This document shows, one piece after another, positions 42,068 through 51,206 of a stretch of 64,000 nucleotides of DNA. Positions within the stretch are counted from its first letter, which is position 1, and each line of letters starts with the position of its first letter. The stretch comes from Clostridiaceae bacterium. Its GTDB lineage: Bacteria; Bacillota; Clostridia; Oscillospirales; Butyricicoccaceae. The DNA lies in assembly GCA_009911355.1 (NCBI GenBank), contig QXXE01000001.1, positions 93,315 to 157,314 of the forward strand. The letters are read 5' to 3'. The position numbers were made by a program, and so were the translations under genes. The notes below the pieces were generated by a model. It was not told the DNA's origin. It ran no database searches and saw only the letters and a list, made by a program, of their open reading frames with translations.

Positions 42068-42919
42068 ATGGTTTCGATGAAAGAACTCATGAGTACCGCA
42101 TACAAGAATCATTTCGCGATTCCGGCAGTTAATGTAGAAAATGCAGATATGTTAGAGGGGGTGATTTCCGGAGCGGCCCGTGTACGCGCCCCTGTTATCA
42201 TCCAACTGACAGAACCTGCGGCAGAAGCCTTTGGGGCGGGGTATGCGGCATACTTGGCAAAGTATTTTGCTGCGAAATTTGATGTTCCAGTAGGGCTGCA
42301 TCTGGATCACGCCAGCAATGAGGAAATTATCATGGACTGCGCTGCAGCAGGGTTCACTTCTGTCATGCTTGATTTTTCAGAGTGTGAATTGTCTGAGATC
42401 ATTAAAAAGAGCAGGCAGATTATGGCGAAACTCAAAGGCATGGATATTGCCATTGAGGCCGAGATTGGATTGATTGGGTCGATGCAGTCAGAAACCGTGA
42501 AAACAGATATCGAGGATGCCCGCTTTTTGTGCGGGGAGGTTGGCTGTGATATGCTGGCCCCATCCGTAGGCAACGTTCATGGATTGTCCACAAAATCGGC
42601 GCGCCTTGACTTTGACCTTTTGAGGGCTCTGCATTCGGAACTGGGACTGCCAATCGTGCTGCACGGAAGCTCCGGTACGGTAGAAAAGGATTTGGAGCTC
42701 GCGGTAGACCTAGGTGTGACGAAAGTAAACTTCGAAACAGAGTATCGGCGGATTTTCCAGAAAACGCTGATGGAAACATTGGTGCTGCCCCCGAAAATCA
42801 TGAAACCACGTGAGGTTCTGGGGGTGCTGCGGAAAGAAGTATCTGACAGGACGGAGGAAAAGTGCCGTATTTTACGTTGCTGTAACAAGGCAGACCTGTT
42901 TCGGCACAATGCCCAATAG
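42068..42919 (+). CDS. Class II fructose-bisphosphate aldolase-like enzyme
   Basis: 283 residues, GGAGGACG before ATG 42068. Class II signature: VGLHLDHASNEE with catalytic D80 and zinc ligand H81, EAEIG (E132), SVGNVHG (H171), IVLHGSSG (H199), then TKVNFETEYR. Residues 101-104 read LDFS where the family commonly has IDGS, which touches the substrate loop. Related enzymes condense dihydroxyacetone phosphate with an aldehyde (FbaA, GatY, KbaY). Here it may feed the GlpX-like phosphatase and transketolase. Substrate cannot be told from sequence. Confidence 0.85.
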   Translation: MVSMKELMSTAYKNHFAIPAVNVENADMLEGVISGAARVRAPVIIQLTEPAAEAFGAGYAAYLAKYFAAKFDVPVGLHLDHASNEEIIMDCAAAGFTSVMLDFSECELSEIIKKSRQIMAKLKGMDIAIEAEIGLIGSMQSETVKTDIEDARFLCGEVGCDMLAPSVGNVHGLSTKSARLDFDLLRALHSELGLPIVLHGSSGTVEKDLELAVDLGVTKVNFETEYRRIFQKTLMETLVLPPKIMKPREVLGVLRKEVSDRTEEKCRILRCCNKADLFRHNAQ

Positions 42920-42974
42920 GGCACCTGCCTTCCGCCAGTGCACTGCCCGTTTCAATGAAAGGTGGTCCAAACCC

Positions 42975-44159
42975 ATGAATATTTGCATGATACCGTCAGC
43001 CGACATTGCTTACGAGTCCGGCAGTACAATATATGCTGCTGACTTGTGCAGTGCTTTAGCCGATGCCGGGCATTGTGTCCATGTGGTCTGCAAGACGTTT
43101 CCAAACCGCACATCTGAAAAGGTATTTCCGCACTTGATCGAGGCACTTTTGCCACACCCTGTAATTGATGACTACCCGATTTCAGATCAGGAAATACGGA
43201 ATTCCATCTATGCGTTGGCAGAGAAAATTGAGGAGATACATCATTCGGGGACAGGCCCACTGGATATCGTTCATGCCCATTATGGAACGATAAATAGCAC
43301 CGCTGCCTTGCTGGCACACATCATTTGCGGTATCCCTTATGTGGTTTCCTGCTTTGGGCGGGATGTGTTTAATGGCGCAGCCAACGACAAACGTTTTGAA
43401 CGAATGATTGCCTTTTCGCTGCTTGGCGCAAGATACATCATTTGCAGCAATGAGCAAGTCCGCGAAGAGCTCAAAAGCCATTGGCAAATACCGTTGCAAA
43501 AAATGATTGTCCTGCCGATGCCTGTGAATACAAAACTGTTCTCCCCGACGGATTGCTTATTTGACGGTCAGGATAAGCTGTTAACGAGTATCGTCTCCTG
43601 CCTTGGCCCGGAAAAGGGCATTGATGTCACAATCAAAGCGTTCAGGAAATGCGAAGTGGAAAACACAAAATTGCTGATCGTTGGGCAGGATGAGCACCCG
43701 GAAAACAAGAATTTGGCTTTCCTTCAAAATCTGGTAAAGGAGTTGGGGCTGGAAGGCCGAGTGCTTTTCCACGGGGGCATTCCGCATCGCGAGATTGCCG
43801 GGATCCTACAAAAAACGGATGTTTTGATCGACTCAAGAGTGGTCGGGAATTACAGTTCTGTTGTTCTGGAAGCACTGTTCTCCAGTTGCCTTGTGATTGC
43901 CTCAAATACACCGGGTAACCGTGCGTTTGTTTCAGATAATATCACGGGCTTTTTGTATGATGTTGGAGATGTTCCTGCGTTAAGCCGAAAAATCGTAAGA
44001 GCCCTGACTGACACAGGGCTGGTTAGAAAAATCAAGCGAAGCGTGAAAGACTGGACGAAGGAGAACGCCGCCAAATACAGCATGGATGCGCATATAGCGA
44101 GCCTTATCTCCATTTACGCGAACGAAACCGCAGGCAATGAGCAAAGCAGCGATGTCTGA
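42975..44159 (+). CDS. GT4-family glycosyltransferase
   Basis: 394 residues from ATG 42975 (GAAAGGTGG upstream). N-terminal Rossmann domain: MNICMIPSADIAYESGSTIY and GPLDIVHAHYGTINS; C-terminal GT-B domain: SIVSCLGPEKGIDVTIKAF, NTKLLIVGQDEHPENK, and the EX7E-like region SSVVLEALFSSCLVIASNTPG (quoted partly) for the nucleotide-sugar donor. It should transfer a sugar from an NDP-sugar to the cluster's product or a precursor. Retaining mechanism expected for GT4. Confidence 0.87.
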   Translation: MNICMIPSADIAYESGSTIYAADLCSALADAGHCVHVVCKTFPNRTSEKVFPHLIEALLPHPVIDDYPISDQEIRNSIYALAEKIEEIHHSGTGPLDIVHAHYGTINSTAALLAHIICGIPYVVSCFGRDVFNGAANDKRFERMIAFSLLGARYIICSNEQVREELKSHWQIPLQKMIVLPMPVNTKLFSPTDCLFDGQDKLLTSIVSCLGPEKGIDVTIKAFRKCEVENTKLLIVGQDEHPENKNLAFLQNLVKELGLEGRVLFHGGIPHREIAGILQKTDVLIDSRVVGNYSSVVLEALFSSCLVIASNTPGNRAFVSDNITGFLYDVGDVPALSRKIVRALTDTGLVRKIKRSVKDWTKENAAKYSMDAHIASLISIYANETAGNEQSSDV

Positions 44160-44226
44160 TTGTATCTGCGGTTACAAAAAACTGTGGGACCGCAACATAT
44201 TTCTAATGATTTATGAAGGTGAAAAA

Positions 44227-44784
44227 ATGATAACTTATGAATGGGTACAGGAGCTTCAAAAAATATCTCCTCCGGACCGGCTGCGCTTACTGGCAAAAGA
44301 AGATTCCCTGATGCAGTCCTGTGAGCTGATCCTTTTATCGTTGAACACAGTCAATCATGTGATTCAGGAACAGACTGCGTGCGATTATTTTTATTACATA
44401 TTTAAGGATGAATCGGTTTTATGGCTGATTGAAGAGTCTATGTGCGTGCCAATGCCGAAGGATTTGTTTTATCATGCGATGGCTGTCCTTGATGTGTCTA
44501 AGCTGATTTACCGTTTTCCGTGTGCCAGGAAATTTGAAATTCCGGACCCATACGCACATCAGCTGCGGCTTAACAGCTGGGGGCGCGAACTGGTGGCAAA
44601 AACCTCTGGGCATATGTCTGCGAAAGCAGCTTCTCAGATCAAAGGCTGCTTTGAACAATACTTTTTAACGAACTTGTCAACATATTCGGATTTGACACAG
44701 CGGTTGCTCGGTAAAATTGATTCTTCCGCCGCGAAAAAGATATTTCAGTTAAATGCAGCGGTTGAATTGAAATTATTATCTTAG
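44227..44784 (+). CDS. Hypothetical protein of the cluster
   Basis: 185 residues from ATG 44227 (GAAGGTG upstream). Mostly helical, soluble, with three cysteines and many leucines (DRLRLLAKEDSLMQSC, KDLFYHAMAVLDVSKLIY, CFEQYFLTNLSTYSDL). I do not recognise it and see no motif. It is flanked by the glycosyltransferase and the MazG-like gene with short gaps, so it belongs to the cluster. Confidence 0.6.
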   Translation: MITYEWVQELQKISPPDRLRLLAKEDSLMQSCELILLSLNTVNHVIQEQTACDYFYYIFKDESVLWLIEESMCVPMPKDLFYHAMAVLDVSKLIYRFPCARKFEIPDPYAHQLRLNSWGRELVAKTSGHMSAKAASQIKGCFEQYFLTNLSTYSDLTQRLLGKIDSSAAKKIFQLNAAVELKLLS

Positions 44785-44808
44785 TGGCTTGAAGCGGGAG
44801 GTTAAAAA

Positions 44809-45159
44809 ATGGCAAATCAATGCGGGACCAGATTTTCAGAGATCGTTGAGGCACTTCAGGAAGATGCCCTTCTGATTTATGGGAAATACGATTTGGACAA
44901 GTCCATTGTGTGGATGGCAGAGGAATTCGGGGAAGTCGTCAAGGCGATCCATAAAAATGAAGGGAAGGAAGCCATCGAAGAGGAGCTGGGCGATTTGCTC
45001 GCCTGGATATTTTGCCTCGCAAATATTACTGGCGTCAGTGTACATGGCGCATTGCAGGGAACCTTCCAAAAGGAGATCCAGCGCCAGCAAAAAAAGTATG
45101 GGAAACTGAAGTATTGCCCTTCGGGGATGCAGCTGCAAAGTGTTTCATCAAATGTTTAA
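44809..45159 (+). CDS. MazG-like nucleotide pyrophosphohydrolase
   Basis: 116 residues, GGGAGG before ATG 44809. The MazG/HisE fold is clear: KSIVWMAEEFGEVVKAIHK (EExxE metal helix, residues about 32-50) and AIEEELGDLLAWIFCLANI (ExxD helix). These enzymes release pyrophosphate from nucleoside triphosphates or, in HisE, from phosphoribosyl-ATP. Next to a HisG-like gene, a HisE-like step on a phosphoribosyl nucleotide is an attractive reading, but MazG could equally act on an NTP. Confidence 0.85.
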   Translation: MANQCGTRFSEIVEALQEDALLIYGKYDLDKSIVWMAEEFGEVVKAIHKNEGKEAIEEELGDLLAWIFCLANITGVSVHGALQGTFQKEIQRQQKKYGKLKYCPSGMQLQSVSSNV

Positions 45160-45177
45160 GAGAATCGAGGAAAGGCT

Positions 45178-46758
45178 ATGAGTACAAAAACAATCGTTTT
45201 AAACTATTTCGCAGCTTTGTGCGAAGAAAGCGAATCCCTCAAAAAAGCATTGGGCGATGATCTGGTTTCAAACAGCGGGCAGATTGATTGGGAAGCGTTG
45301 TGCAGCTTGTTAAAGTATCATAAATTACATATGCTGTTCTACCATGATTATCAGGAAATCATCCCGGACCGGCATAAAAGCAAATTCGCCCATGAATATT
45401 ACAAGGAGCTTGCATGGCAGCAGGTGCTTCTGGAGGAATTTAAGCTTCTTACCCAGCACTTTAAGAAGGCGGATATCCCGTTCATTCTGCTGAAGGGCTT
45501 TACCATTGATCACGCGATTTATGGGTTCCGGCATTTCCGCCCCACCAGCGATCTGGATTTGCTGCTGCTTCGCACAGAGGATCTTGCCAAAGCACAGGAT
45601 CTGGTTGAGGAAGATGGGTATTCCGTCTTTTATAAAAAGAAGGATTACACGTTTGGTGTATTGCCTACCGGTTATCGGATGAAGCACGTGGGATACCATG
45701 AATCCCAATACAGTAAAGTGATTGAAGATGGGTACTTTATAGACGCGGAGCTGCATCTGGATACTGGAAGCATTGGCCCCGAAATCATAGAGTCCTTCAA
45801 AAAAGAGCCGGAATCCATTCAGCTTGGCGGAACCGACGTGCTGGTTATGAACCGTCTGCATTTCTTTTTATATTTATGCGCGAATACACAGCAAAATTTT
45901 GAAATCAATTATAGTGTCTATAATAACACTTATCTCCGGGATGTCCTTGATGTTGTATTATTCGTTAAAAAGCACATAGTGGAATCTGATTGGGGTGAGA
46001 TATTGCGCCTCAGCAAAAAATATCATATTTACCACATGATTTGTGCAGTCGTATACTATGCTGTGTGCCTGGCTGGAAAGAACGTTTTACCCGTAAAATT
46101 TCAGGAAATGTTCCAATATACAGAAGTGCCGGGCGAGAAACATTATGCAAATGGTTCGTCTGTACCGTGGGAAATGAGTTTTATTGACCGGGTATTTGAT
46201 GCAGAAAAGCGCTGCACGGAATATAGCCGGTTGTATGTAGAGCACTGCTTTTCCGCGAAAAATCCCAATAGCTCGCCTGCTTATCCCGCGTTCCTGCCAG
46301 ACCCCGGGCTGTGTGTCTTTCACAACCACTTCTTTCAGACCGATCTGACATGGAAATTTCAAACCAATGGACAGTCTCTCCAGCTAAGCATATTTGATTT
46401 AAAGGGCTCCGTTATCAGCCAGGAAAATTATCTGGCGCTTAAATTCTTAACCCGCTGGGAAACCGCGTATCAGAATGGAGGGAATCCGCTTTACACATTT
46501 TATATTCAAAAAAATGATCGCGGAGACTACGAATTGATTGATGAAGATGGAAACCTTGTATCTTTAAGCGTGGAAAGGGACAACACCTCTGTATTTTCCA
46601 TCCCACTTTCCATGCTCTACCTGTATCATGACAAATATATAGCCTACAACCTCCTGTTTTGTCGGCGTATATTTAAGGATTGCTTAGAATGGTGCGGCGG
46701 AATCTACGAGGATTATAACCCGAAGGGAGAACTGGGAGTCATTCAGATACACCCATAA
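45178..46758 (+). CDS. Family-5 nucleotidyltransferase-like protein (NTP_transf_5)
   Basis: 526 residues, GAGGAAAGG before ATG 45178. Residues 1-270 match the uncharacterised nucleotidyltransferase family (NTP_transf_5): PFILLKGFTIDHAIYG (101-116), then FRPTSDLDLLLL with metal aspartates D125 and D127, a third acidic residue likely in IDAELHLDTG, and NRLHFFLYLCANTQQ. The C-terminal 200 residues are unrecognised and beta-rich. This family often accompanies HprK-related kinases in biosynthetic and capsule clusters, as here. Possibly activates a sugar or modifies a carrier; chemistry unknown. Confidence 0.75.
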   Translation: MSTKTIVLNYFAALCEESESLKKALGDDLVSNSGQIDWEALCSLLKYHKLHMLFYHDYQEIIPDRHKSKFAHEYYKELAWQQVLLEEFKLLTQHFKKADIPFILLKGFTIDHAIYGFRHFRPTSDLDLLLLRTEDLAKAQDLVEEDGYSVFYKKKDYTFGVLPTGYRMKHVGYHESQYSKVIEDGYFIDAELHLDTGSIGPEIIESFKKEPESIQLGGTDVLVMNRLHFFLYLCANTQQNFEINYSVYNNTYLRDVLDVVLFVKKHIVESDWGEILRLSKKYHIYHMICAVVYYAVCLAGKNVLPVKFQEMFQYTEVPGEKHYANGSSVPWEMSFIDRVFDAEKRCTEYSRLYVEHCFSAKNPNSSPAYPAFLPDPGLCVFHNHFFQTDLTWKFQTNGQSLQLSIFDLKGSVISQENYLALKFLTRWETAYQNGGNPLYTFYIQKNDRGDYELIDEDGNLVSLSVERDNTSVFSIPLSMLYLYHDKYIAYNLLFCRRIFKDCLEWCGGIYEDYNPKGELGVIQIHP

Positions 46759-47122
46759 GGGAATCAGGCTGCCTGCTTGCTGCCCCATTGCTATTTTGCG
46801 GATGGGGCAGTGAGCAAATGGTTATATTGCAGTTAAACGAAGGTCATCCGAAATCAGGTATGCGCCATGGGGGGATTCCTGTAAATTGGAATTCAGAACA
46901 GATTGCGATGAACCGTTTCGGAAGCTGACAGCAGCAGGTTTCAAGTGCCAAAACGCCTGCATGAAATTCATAAAAGGACTTGCATTTGTCTACGCCATAT
47001 GTTAAACTAAACCTGAAATTTGCCTTCAGTAATGCCTGAATAGATATACGGCAAAGGCTGGATGAAAACAGGCCCATGGGATACACATACGCCCGTTTCT
47101 AAATGCGAAAACATATGTAAAA
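46759..47122. other. Intergenic region between nucleotidyltransferase and exporter genes
   Basis: A hairpin CTGCCCCAT/ATGGGGCAG (46780-46788, 46802-46810) without T-run is the only clear structure. No gene. The MATE gene may have its own promoter here, but I cannot point to a convincing one. Confidence 0.45.
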
Positions 47123-48469
47123 ATGGATCAGACGGTTGCTTCGAAAAAACTGAATATACGGATGATAAAGACCGGCATCCCGATCCTTGCGGAGTTGTTT
47201 TTTGTCAGCTTATTCCTTATGGCGGACACCGCTCTGCTGAAGTGGGCTGGGACAACAGCAATCGCTGCGGTCGGATTGACCGCAGAACCAATCAATCTGC
47301 TGGAATTTGCTTTTTGGGCATTGCAAACGGCGGTAATTTCGATTCTGGCAGGCTGCTTTGCCAATAAGCAAATTGACCAGTTGAAGAAATACTGCATTGC
47401 TTATCTGAAACTTTGTATGATTGCGGTGCTTGGAATCAGCATCGTTGTAATGGTACTGGCGCGGCCGTTCCTGACGCTGTTTGGCGGCAGCTATGAGACC
47501 TTGCCGGTTGCCGTTCCGTATCTTCGTGTTTCGCTGATATCTTTTATTTTCCGTCGCCTTTATAGCGCGATAACTGATATTTTGAAGGTGATTGATGCCC
47601 CGCAATGGTCATTCTCCATAAACACAGTATCGAATATAATCAATATTATATTAGATCCGCTCCTGATTTATGGCTTGGGACCATTTCCGCGGCTTGGCCC
47701 TGTCGGTGCTGCGATTGCAACCGCTATCGCCTGCTTTATTGGTTTTTTAAGCGCAATTATCATAATTGGGATTAAATTTCGGAAAATTGGGATAAAAATT
47801 GCATTAACCGATTGGTGTACCGCCCTTTATACAGAAACCCATCATATTCTTTCTACGGCGGTTCCTTTTATAGCAGAAAAAATCATGATCCGGCTGGGTG
47901 TTTTTCTGTCAATTCAACAAGTCGCCCGGCTAGGGGTCAGTTCCTTTGCCGCATATCGAATCCTTATCTCGATTCAAAATTTTGCGTATTTGATTTTCGA
48001 GGCAATTTCGACAACCGTGCTTATTTTTTTCAGCGGAGCATATGCAACCGCTGACCGGGCATCTGCACGGCAGGCTGCACGTTTTGGCCTTGCCTGCGGC
48101 CTGCTTTTTTCGGTATTATGCAGCATCGCGTTTGGATGCCTTCCTGAGCAGATGATCCGGATCTATTCTAAGGACATCCAGGTCATTTCATTAGGAATAC
48201 CGATTCTGCGGTTTATTACCATTTATCAGCCATTTCAAGCGCTTGCGCTTGTGATTGCGAGCATGATGCGCGGCTGTGAGCTTGCACGTATCCCTTCTGC
48301 AGTCACCTCGGTTGGCATTGTGGCGATCCGCCCTCTGTTTGTGTATTTGCTCATCCCATATTGGGGCGTGGCAGGCGCGTGGATGGCAATCGCGATGGAT
48401 GAAATCTTCCGATTTATCTTGTTGTTTATGTGCAGGAAGCGAATATTTAAGAAATTTGAAACAGAGTAA
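47123..48469 (+). CDS. MATE-family exporter
   Basis: 448 residues with twelve predicted membrane helices in two halves, the usual MATE size. Typical segments: ELFFVSLFLMADTALLKW, GLTAEPINLLEF, PRLGPVGAAIATAIACFIG and FQALALVIASMMRGCELAR. MATE proteins export small organic molecules using proton or sodium gradients; in a biosynthetic cluster the obvious cargo is the product. Start ATG 47123 has no strong ribosome site, so an alternative start cannot be excluded. Confidence 0.88.
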   Translation: MDQTVASKKLNIRMIKTGIPILAELFFVSLFLMADTALLKWAGTTAIAAVGLTAEPINLLEFAFWALQTAVISILAGCFANKQIDQLKKYCIAYLKLCMIAVLGISIVVMVLARPFLTLFGGSYETLPVAVPYLRVSLISFIFRRLYSAITDILKVIDAPQWSFSINTVSNIINIILDPLLIYGLGPFPRLGPVGAAIATAIACFIGFLSAIIIIGIKFRKIGIKIALTDWCTALYTETHHILSTAVPFIAEKIMIRLGVFLSIQQVARLGVSSFAAYRILISIQNFAYLIFEAISTTVLIFFSGAYATADRASARQAARFGLACGLLFSVLCSIAFGCLPEQMIRIYSKDIQVISLGIPILRFITIYQPFQALALVIASMMRGCELARIPSAVTSVGIVAIRPLFVYLLIPYWGVAGAWMAIAMDEIFRFILLFMCRKRIFKKFETE

Positions 48470-48558
48470 ACGTGTTTTGCTGCAACCGGATGCAATGTTC
48501 TGCGTTACGGTTGATGATAGAATGATTTAAGAGCTTTCATGACAAGGGAGGAGCAAAA

Positions 48559-49581
48559 ATGGCCCATTACGAAGTGGATATCGATTTGGCGAATCAGGCG
48601 AAAAAGGAAATGGCTGCGATTTTGGACACCGATAACCGTCAATTACTAAATGGGGTCGGTGCATTTTCTTCGCTGTACCATTTGGATCTCAGCGGGTATC
48701 AGGACCCTGTCCTGGTACTGAAAACAGAGGAGCCCGGCTCGAAACAGCTGCTTGCCATGCAGTATGACCGGATTGAAGGCGTCTGCCATGATATGATCAA
48801 CCATTTGGTGAATGACTGCGTCGTTATGGGGGCAAAACCGTTAACCGTGCAGGATGCGATTATCTGCGGGAAGCTTGATAAGCAAATTATTACAAGGATT
48901 GTGAAAGCCCTGTCCAGTGCGTGCAAAGAAAACCATTGCATCCTGACCGGCGGCGAAACCTCCGAACAGCCCGGCGTGCTGGGGGAAAAGACATATATCC
49001 TGACCTCCAGCATCGTGGGCATCGTTGACCGGCGCGATATTATAGATGGCTCCGCGATCCGTGAAGGCGATATCGTCCTTTCTCTTGGCTCCAACGGCAT
49101 TCACACAAACGGATATACCTTGGTCCGGGCACTCCTTCAAGCCCATCCGGAGCTGATGGAAAAGGAAGTAGACGGCCAGCCATTGCTTGACGCGGTTTTG
49201 AAACCGCATCGGGCATATTATCCGTTGCTGGAGGGCCTTTTCCCGCAGCATATCCTCCACGGGCTCGCGCACATTACAGGGGGCGGGATACGGGAAAACT
49301 TGAACCGCATTCTTCCACAATCGCTTGATGCGGAAATTGATTTATCGTCCTATTCCGTACCGGCGATTTTCAAAATCCTCCGGGATGCAGGTGGCCTGTC
49401 AGATGCTGAAATGCTGCGCACATTTAACCTCGGCGTCGGAATCGCAGCTGTGGTTGCTCCGGAAGATGTGGAACCGGTTGTGGAGCATTGCAAACAGCAT
49501 GGGGTTCCGTGCGTGCCAATTGGACATATTACGTCCGGGAATCAAACAGTCCGTCTGAAAAATCAGCTTAGCTGGGACTGA
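48559..49581 (+). CDS. Divergent PurM-like (AIR synthetase superfamily) enzyme
   Basis: 340 residues, AGGGAGGAG before ATG 48559. It aligns with PurM along its length: SGYQDPVLVLKTEEPGSKQ (45-63), MINHLVNDCVVMGAKPLTVQD, ILTGGETSEQPG, GSNGIHTNGYTLVRALL, AHITGGGIRENLNRILP, RTFNLGVGIAAVV. The loop TDGVGTK of PurM, whose aspartate binds metal in the superfamily (PurM, PurL, SelD, HypE), reads TEEPGSK here. So the ATP-dependent chemistry may be kept while the substrate changed. PurM closes the imidazole ring of purines; a ring-closing or phosphate-activating role in the cluster product is inferred. Not housekeeping by context. Confidence 0.8.
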   Translation: MAHYEVDIDLANQAKKEMAAILDTDNRQLLNGVGAFSSLYHLDLSGYQDPVLVLKTEEPGSKQLLAMQYDRIEGVCHDMINHLVNDCVVMGAKPLTVQDAIICGKLDKQIITRIVKALSSACKENHCILTGGETSEQPGVLGEKTYILTSSIVGIVDRRDIIDGSAIREGDIVLSLGSNGIHTNGYTLVRALLQAHPELMEKEVDGQPLLDAVLKPHRAYYPLLEGLFPQHILHGLAHITGGGIRENLNRILPQSLDAEIDLSSYSVPAIFKILRDAGGLSDAEMLRTFNLGVGIAAVVAPEDVEPVVEHCKQHGVPCVPIGHITSGNQTVRLKNQLSWD

Positions 49582-49602
49582 TTTTTTCATAACCTAATTT
49601 TG

Positions 49603-49640
49603 AGAAAAGGGTGACAGGTGTATCTGCCACCCTTTTCTTA
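49603..49640. terminator. Bidirectional terminator at the end of the cluster
   Basis: AGAAAAGGGTGACAG (49603-49617) pairs with CTGCCACCCTTTTCT (49624-49638), one mismatch, with A and T flanks. It separates the cluster from the convergent conjugation operon. Confidence 0.85.
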
Positions 49641-49702
49641 TGCGATGCAATCGCTTCCCTGTAGACTTCAAAATGGCGGGCTTTATAAAATGGCATCGGA
49701 TA

Positions 49703-50641
49703 TCATCCGATTTTCCCGCGAATCGTCGCGCGCAGCCAATTCTTATCGCGGCTTTCACCAGAAATTTGAACTACAACCTGATTGCCTATCATGAACTGGC
49801 TATCAGTGAACTGCTGGGCGTAACTGCAAACGACGGTGCAGCCGTCTGGCAGGCGGCAGAACACGCCTCCGGCATATTTGCCAGTAATGCTCGCCATGCG
49901 GCGGCTGCCGACCGGGTGTCGCAGGATTGCACCTTCATAAGGGTTTGGCTCTGCCAGCTTCACGGAAGCAGTCATGTGGTCGTCATCGAGGGCAATCACC
50001 ACTGCCTGCAACTCTTGCCCAGGACGATAAATTTCGCGCAGGTCGCCGAGGTAGGAATAGCTCAGGCTATTCTGTGACAGAAGGAAATCGTAGCCATGCG
50101 CGGTTGCACGCAGACGTGTCGGGCCTACTGTAAGTACGGTGCAGGAGATCCGTTCTCCCTCTGCAAGACGCCGGACATTTTTCGCGTGCCGCCGGTTCAT
50201 CACGGATGCTTCCGTGCGTGAGCCGATCGCACAGCCGCCCTCACGGTCAACTGCGGTGATGATGTAGTCCAGCTTTGCGCCCAGCATCGAGTTCAGGATA
50301 AAATCAGGATGCTCCGCACCATCTGACCAGACGAACGGCGCGGGAATCAGCACCTTCACGCGATAATCCACAATGACCAGGCAGCTCATTTCTGTGTCCG
50401 TCCATTCGTCGCCGCGCTGTTGCGGCAGCTTGATCTTGTCCACGCCGATCACCATGCCATTCAAAATAGAGTGTGAGCTGAACGACGCATAGATCGCATT
50501 CCATTCGTCCTGCTCACGCGGGGAGAGTTCGCGGTCAAGCTCTTTGAAATCGGTCTGGTAGAATGACTGGCGCGGCGCACGAATAGCGTTTGCGGATAAA
50601 GCCTGATTTTCGGCTTCGGGAATCATGGTAGTTTCGTTCAT
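49703..50641 (-). CDS. S1-like RNA-binding protein of the element
   Basis: 312 residues. The middle and end hold two OB-fold/S1-like repeats: MDDDHMTASVKL-type strand pairs (as YRPGQELQAVVIALDDDHMT), then HPVGSRRMASITGKYAGGVF and VCSYAQQFTDSQFMIGNQ. S1 domains bind RNA or single-stranded DNA. It is the last visible gene of the minus-strand replication/transfer operon. A shortened copy of its C-terminus lies at 7941-8087. Such S1-like proteins are frequent in Clostridia conjugative elements; role unknown. Confidence 0.7.
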   Translation of the reverse strand: MNETTMIPEAENQALSANAIRAPRQSFYQTDFKELDRELSPREQDEWNAIYASFSSHSILNGMVIGVDKIKLPQQRGDEWTDTEMSCLVIVDYRVKVLIPAPFVWSDGAEHPDFILNSMLGAKLDYIITAVDREGGCAIGSRTEASVMNRRHAKNVRRLAEGERISCTVLTVGPTRLRATAHGYDFLLSQNSLSYSYLGDLREIYRPGQELQAVVIALDDDHMTASVKLAEPNPYEGAILRHPVGSRRMASITGKYAGGVFCRLPDGCTVVCSYAQQFTDSQFMIGNQVVVQISGESRDKNWLRATIRGKIG

Positions 50642-50663
50642 GTTGCAGTCTCCTTTACAATTT

Positions 50664-51206
50664 TCAAGTCACATTCGGTTTATGTTTTACGACGCATAAT
50701 TTTTCGCCGCTGTAGTAGGCCAGCAGACACGGTCGCGACAGTTTCAGCGCAGAAATCTGCTGTTCAGCTTCCAACAGCAGCGCATAGACCGTTGGCAGTG
50801 AACCCGCCTCCGCAGAATGATTCGCAATCGCGCAGCAAACGCTAACCTCTGCTCCAATGGGCAAAGAAGCAACAGGCAGCTGCCGATCCTCGGTGACAGC
50901 GGTCAGCAGGAACGGTGCAGGCGCTTCGCGGATACGCGGCAGATTAGCCGGATACAGTCCGAGTAACAGCTCATTTGCCATCAGCCGCTGTGGGTCTGGC
51001 TTACTGCCGTCCAGCACAATCACGCCGTCCAAGCGGCGAACCAGCCCGGCAGTCTTCAGCTGACGCAGGATCGGCGCGACAGCGTTCTCGCTGACGCCAA
51101 AACGCTCCACCAGCAGATGCCATGCCTGCGCTTCGGTCACACAATGCAGCTGCCGCAGTTCCCGCAGGAAAAATTTCTGCGCCTCACTGAGCAAAAAAGT
51201 CCTCAC
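50664..51206 (-). CDS. Winged-helix DUF5697-like protein
   Basis: 180 residues from GTG 51206 (GGAGGTGG upstream). N-terminal winged-helix pattern: SEAQKFFLRELRQLHCVTEA, QAWHLLVERFGVSENAV, LRQLKTAGLVRRLDG. The C-terminal half looks like a small alpha/beta domain (PFLLTAVTEDRQLPV, AYYSGEKLCVVKH). I associate it with DUF5697 in Clostridia elements (from memory). Overlaps the replication gene by four bases, so it is translated with it and may regulate or assist replication. Confidence 0.6.
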   Translation of the reverse strand: MRTFLLSEAQKFFLRELRQLHCVTEAQAWHLLVERFGVSENAVAPILRQLKTAGLVRRLDGVIVLDGSKPDPQRLMANELLLGLYPANLPRIREAPAPFLLTAVTEDRQLPVASLPIGAEVSVCCAIANHSAEAGSLPTVYALLLEAEQQISALKLSRPCLLAYYSGEKLCVVKHKPNVT

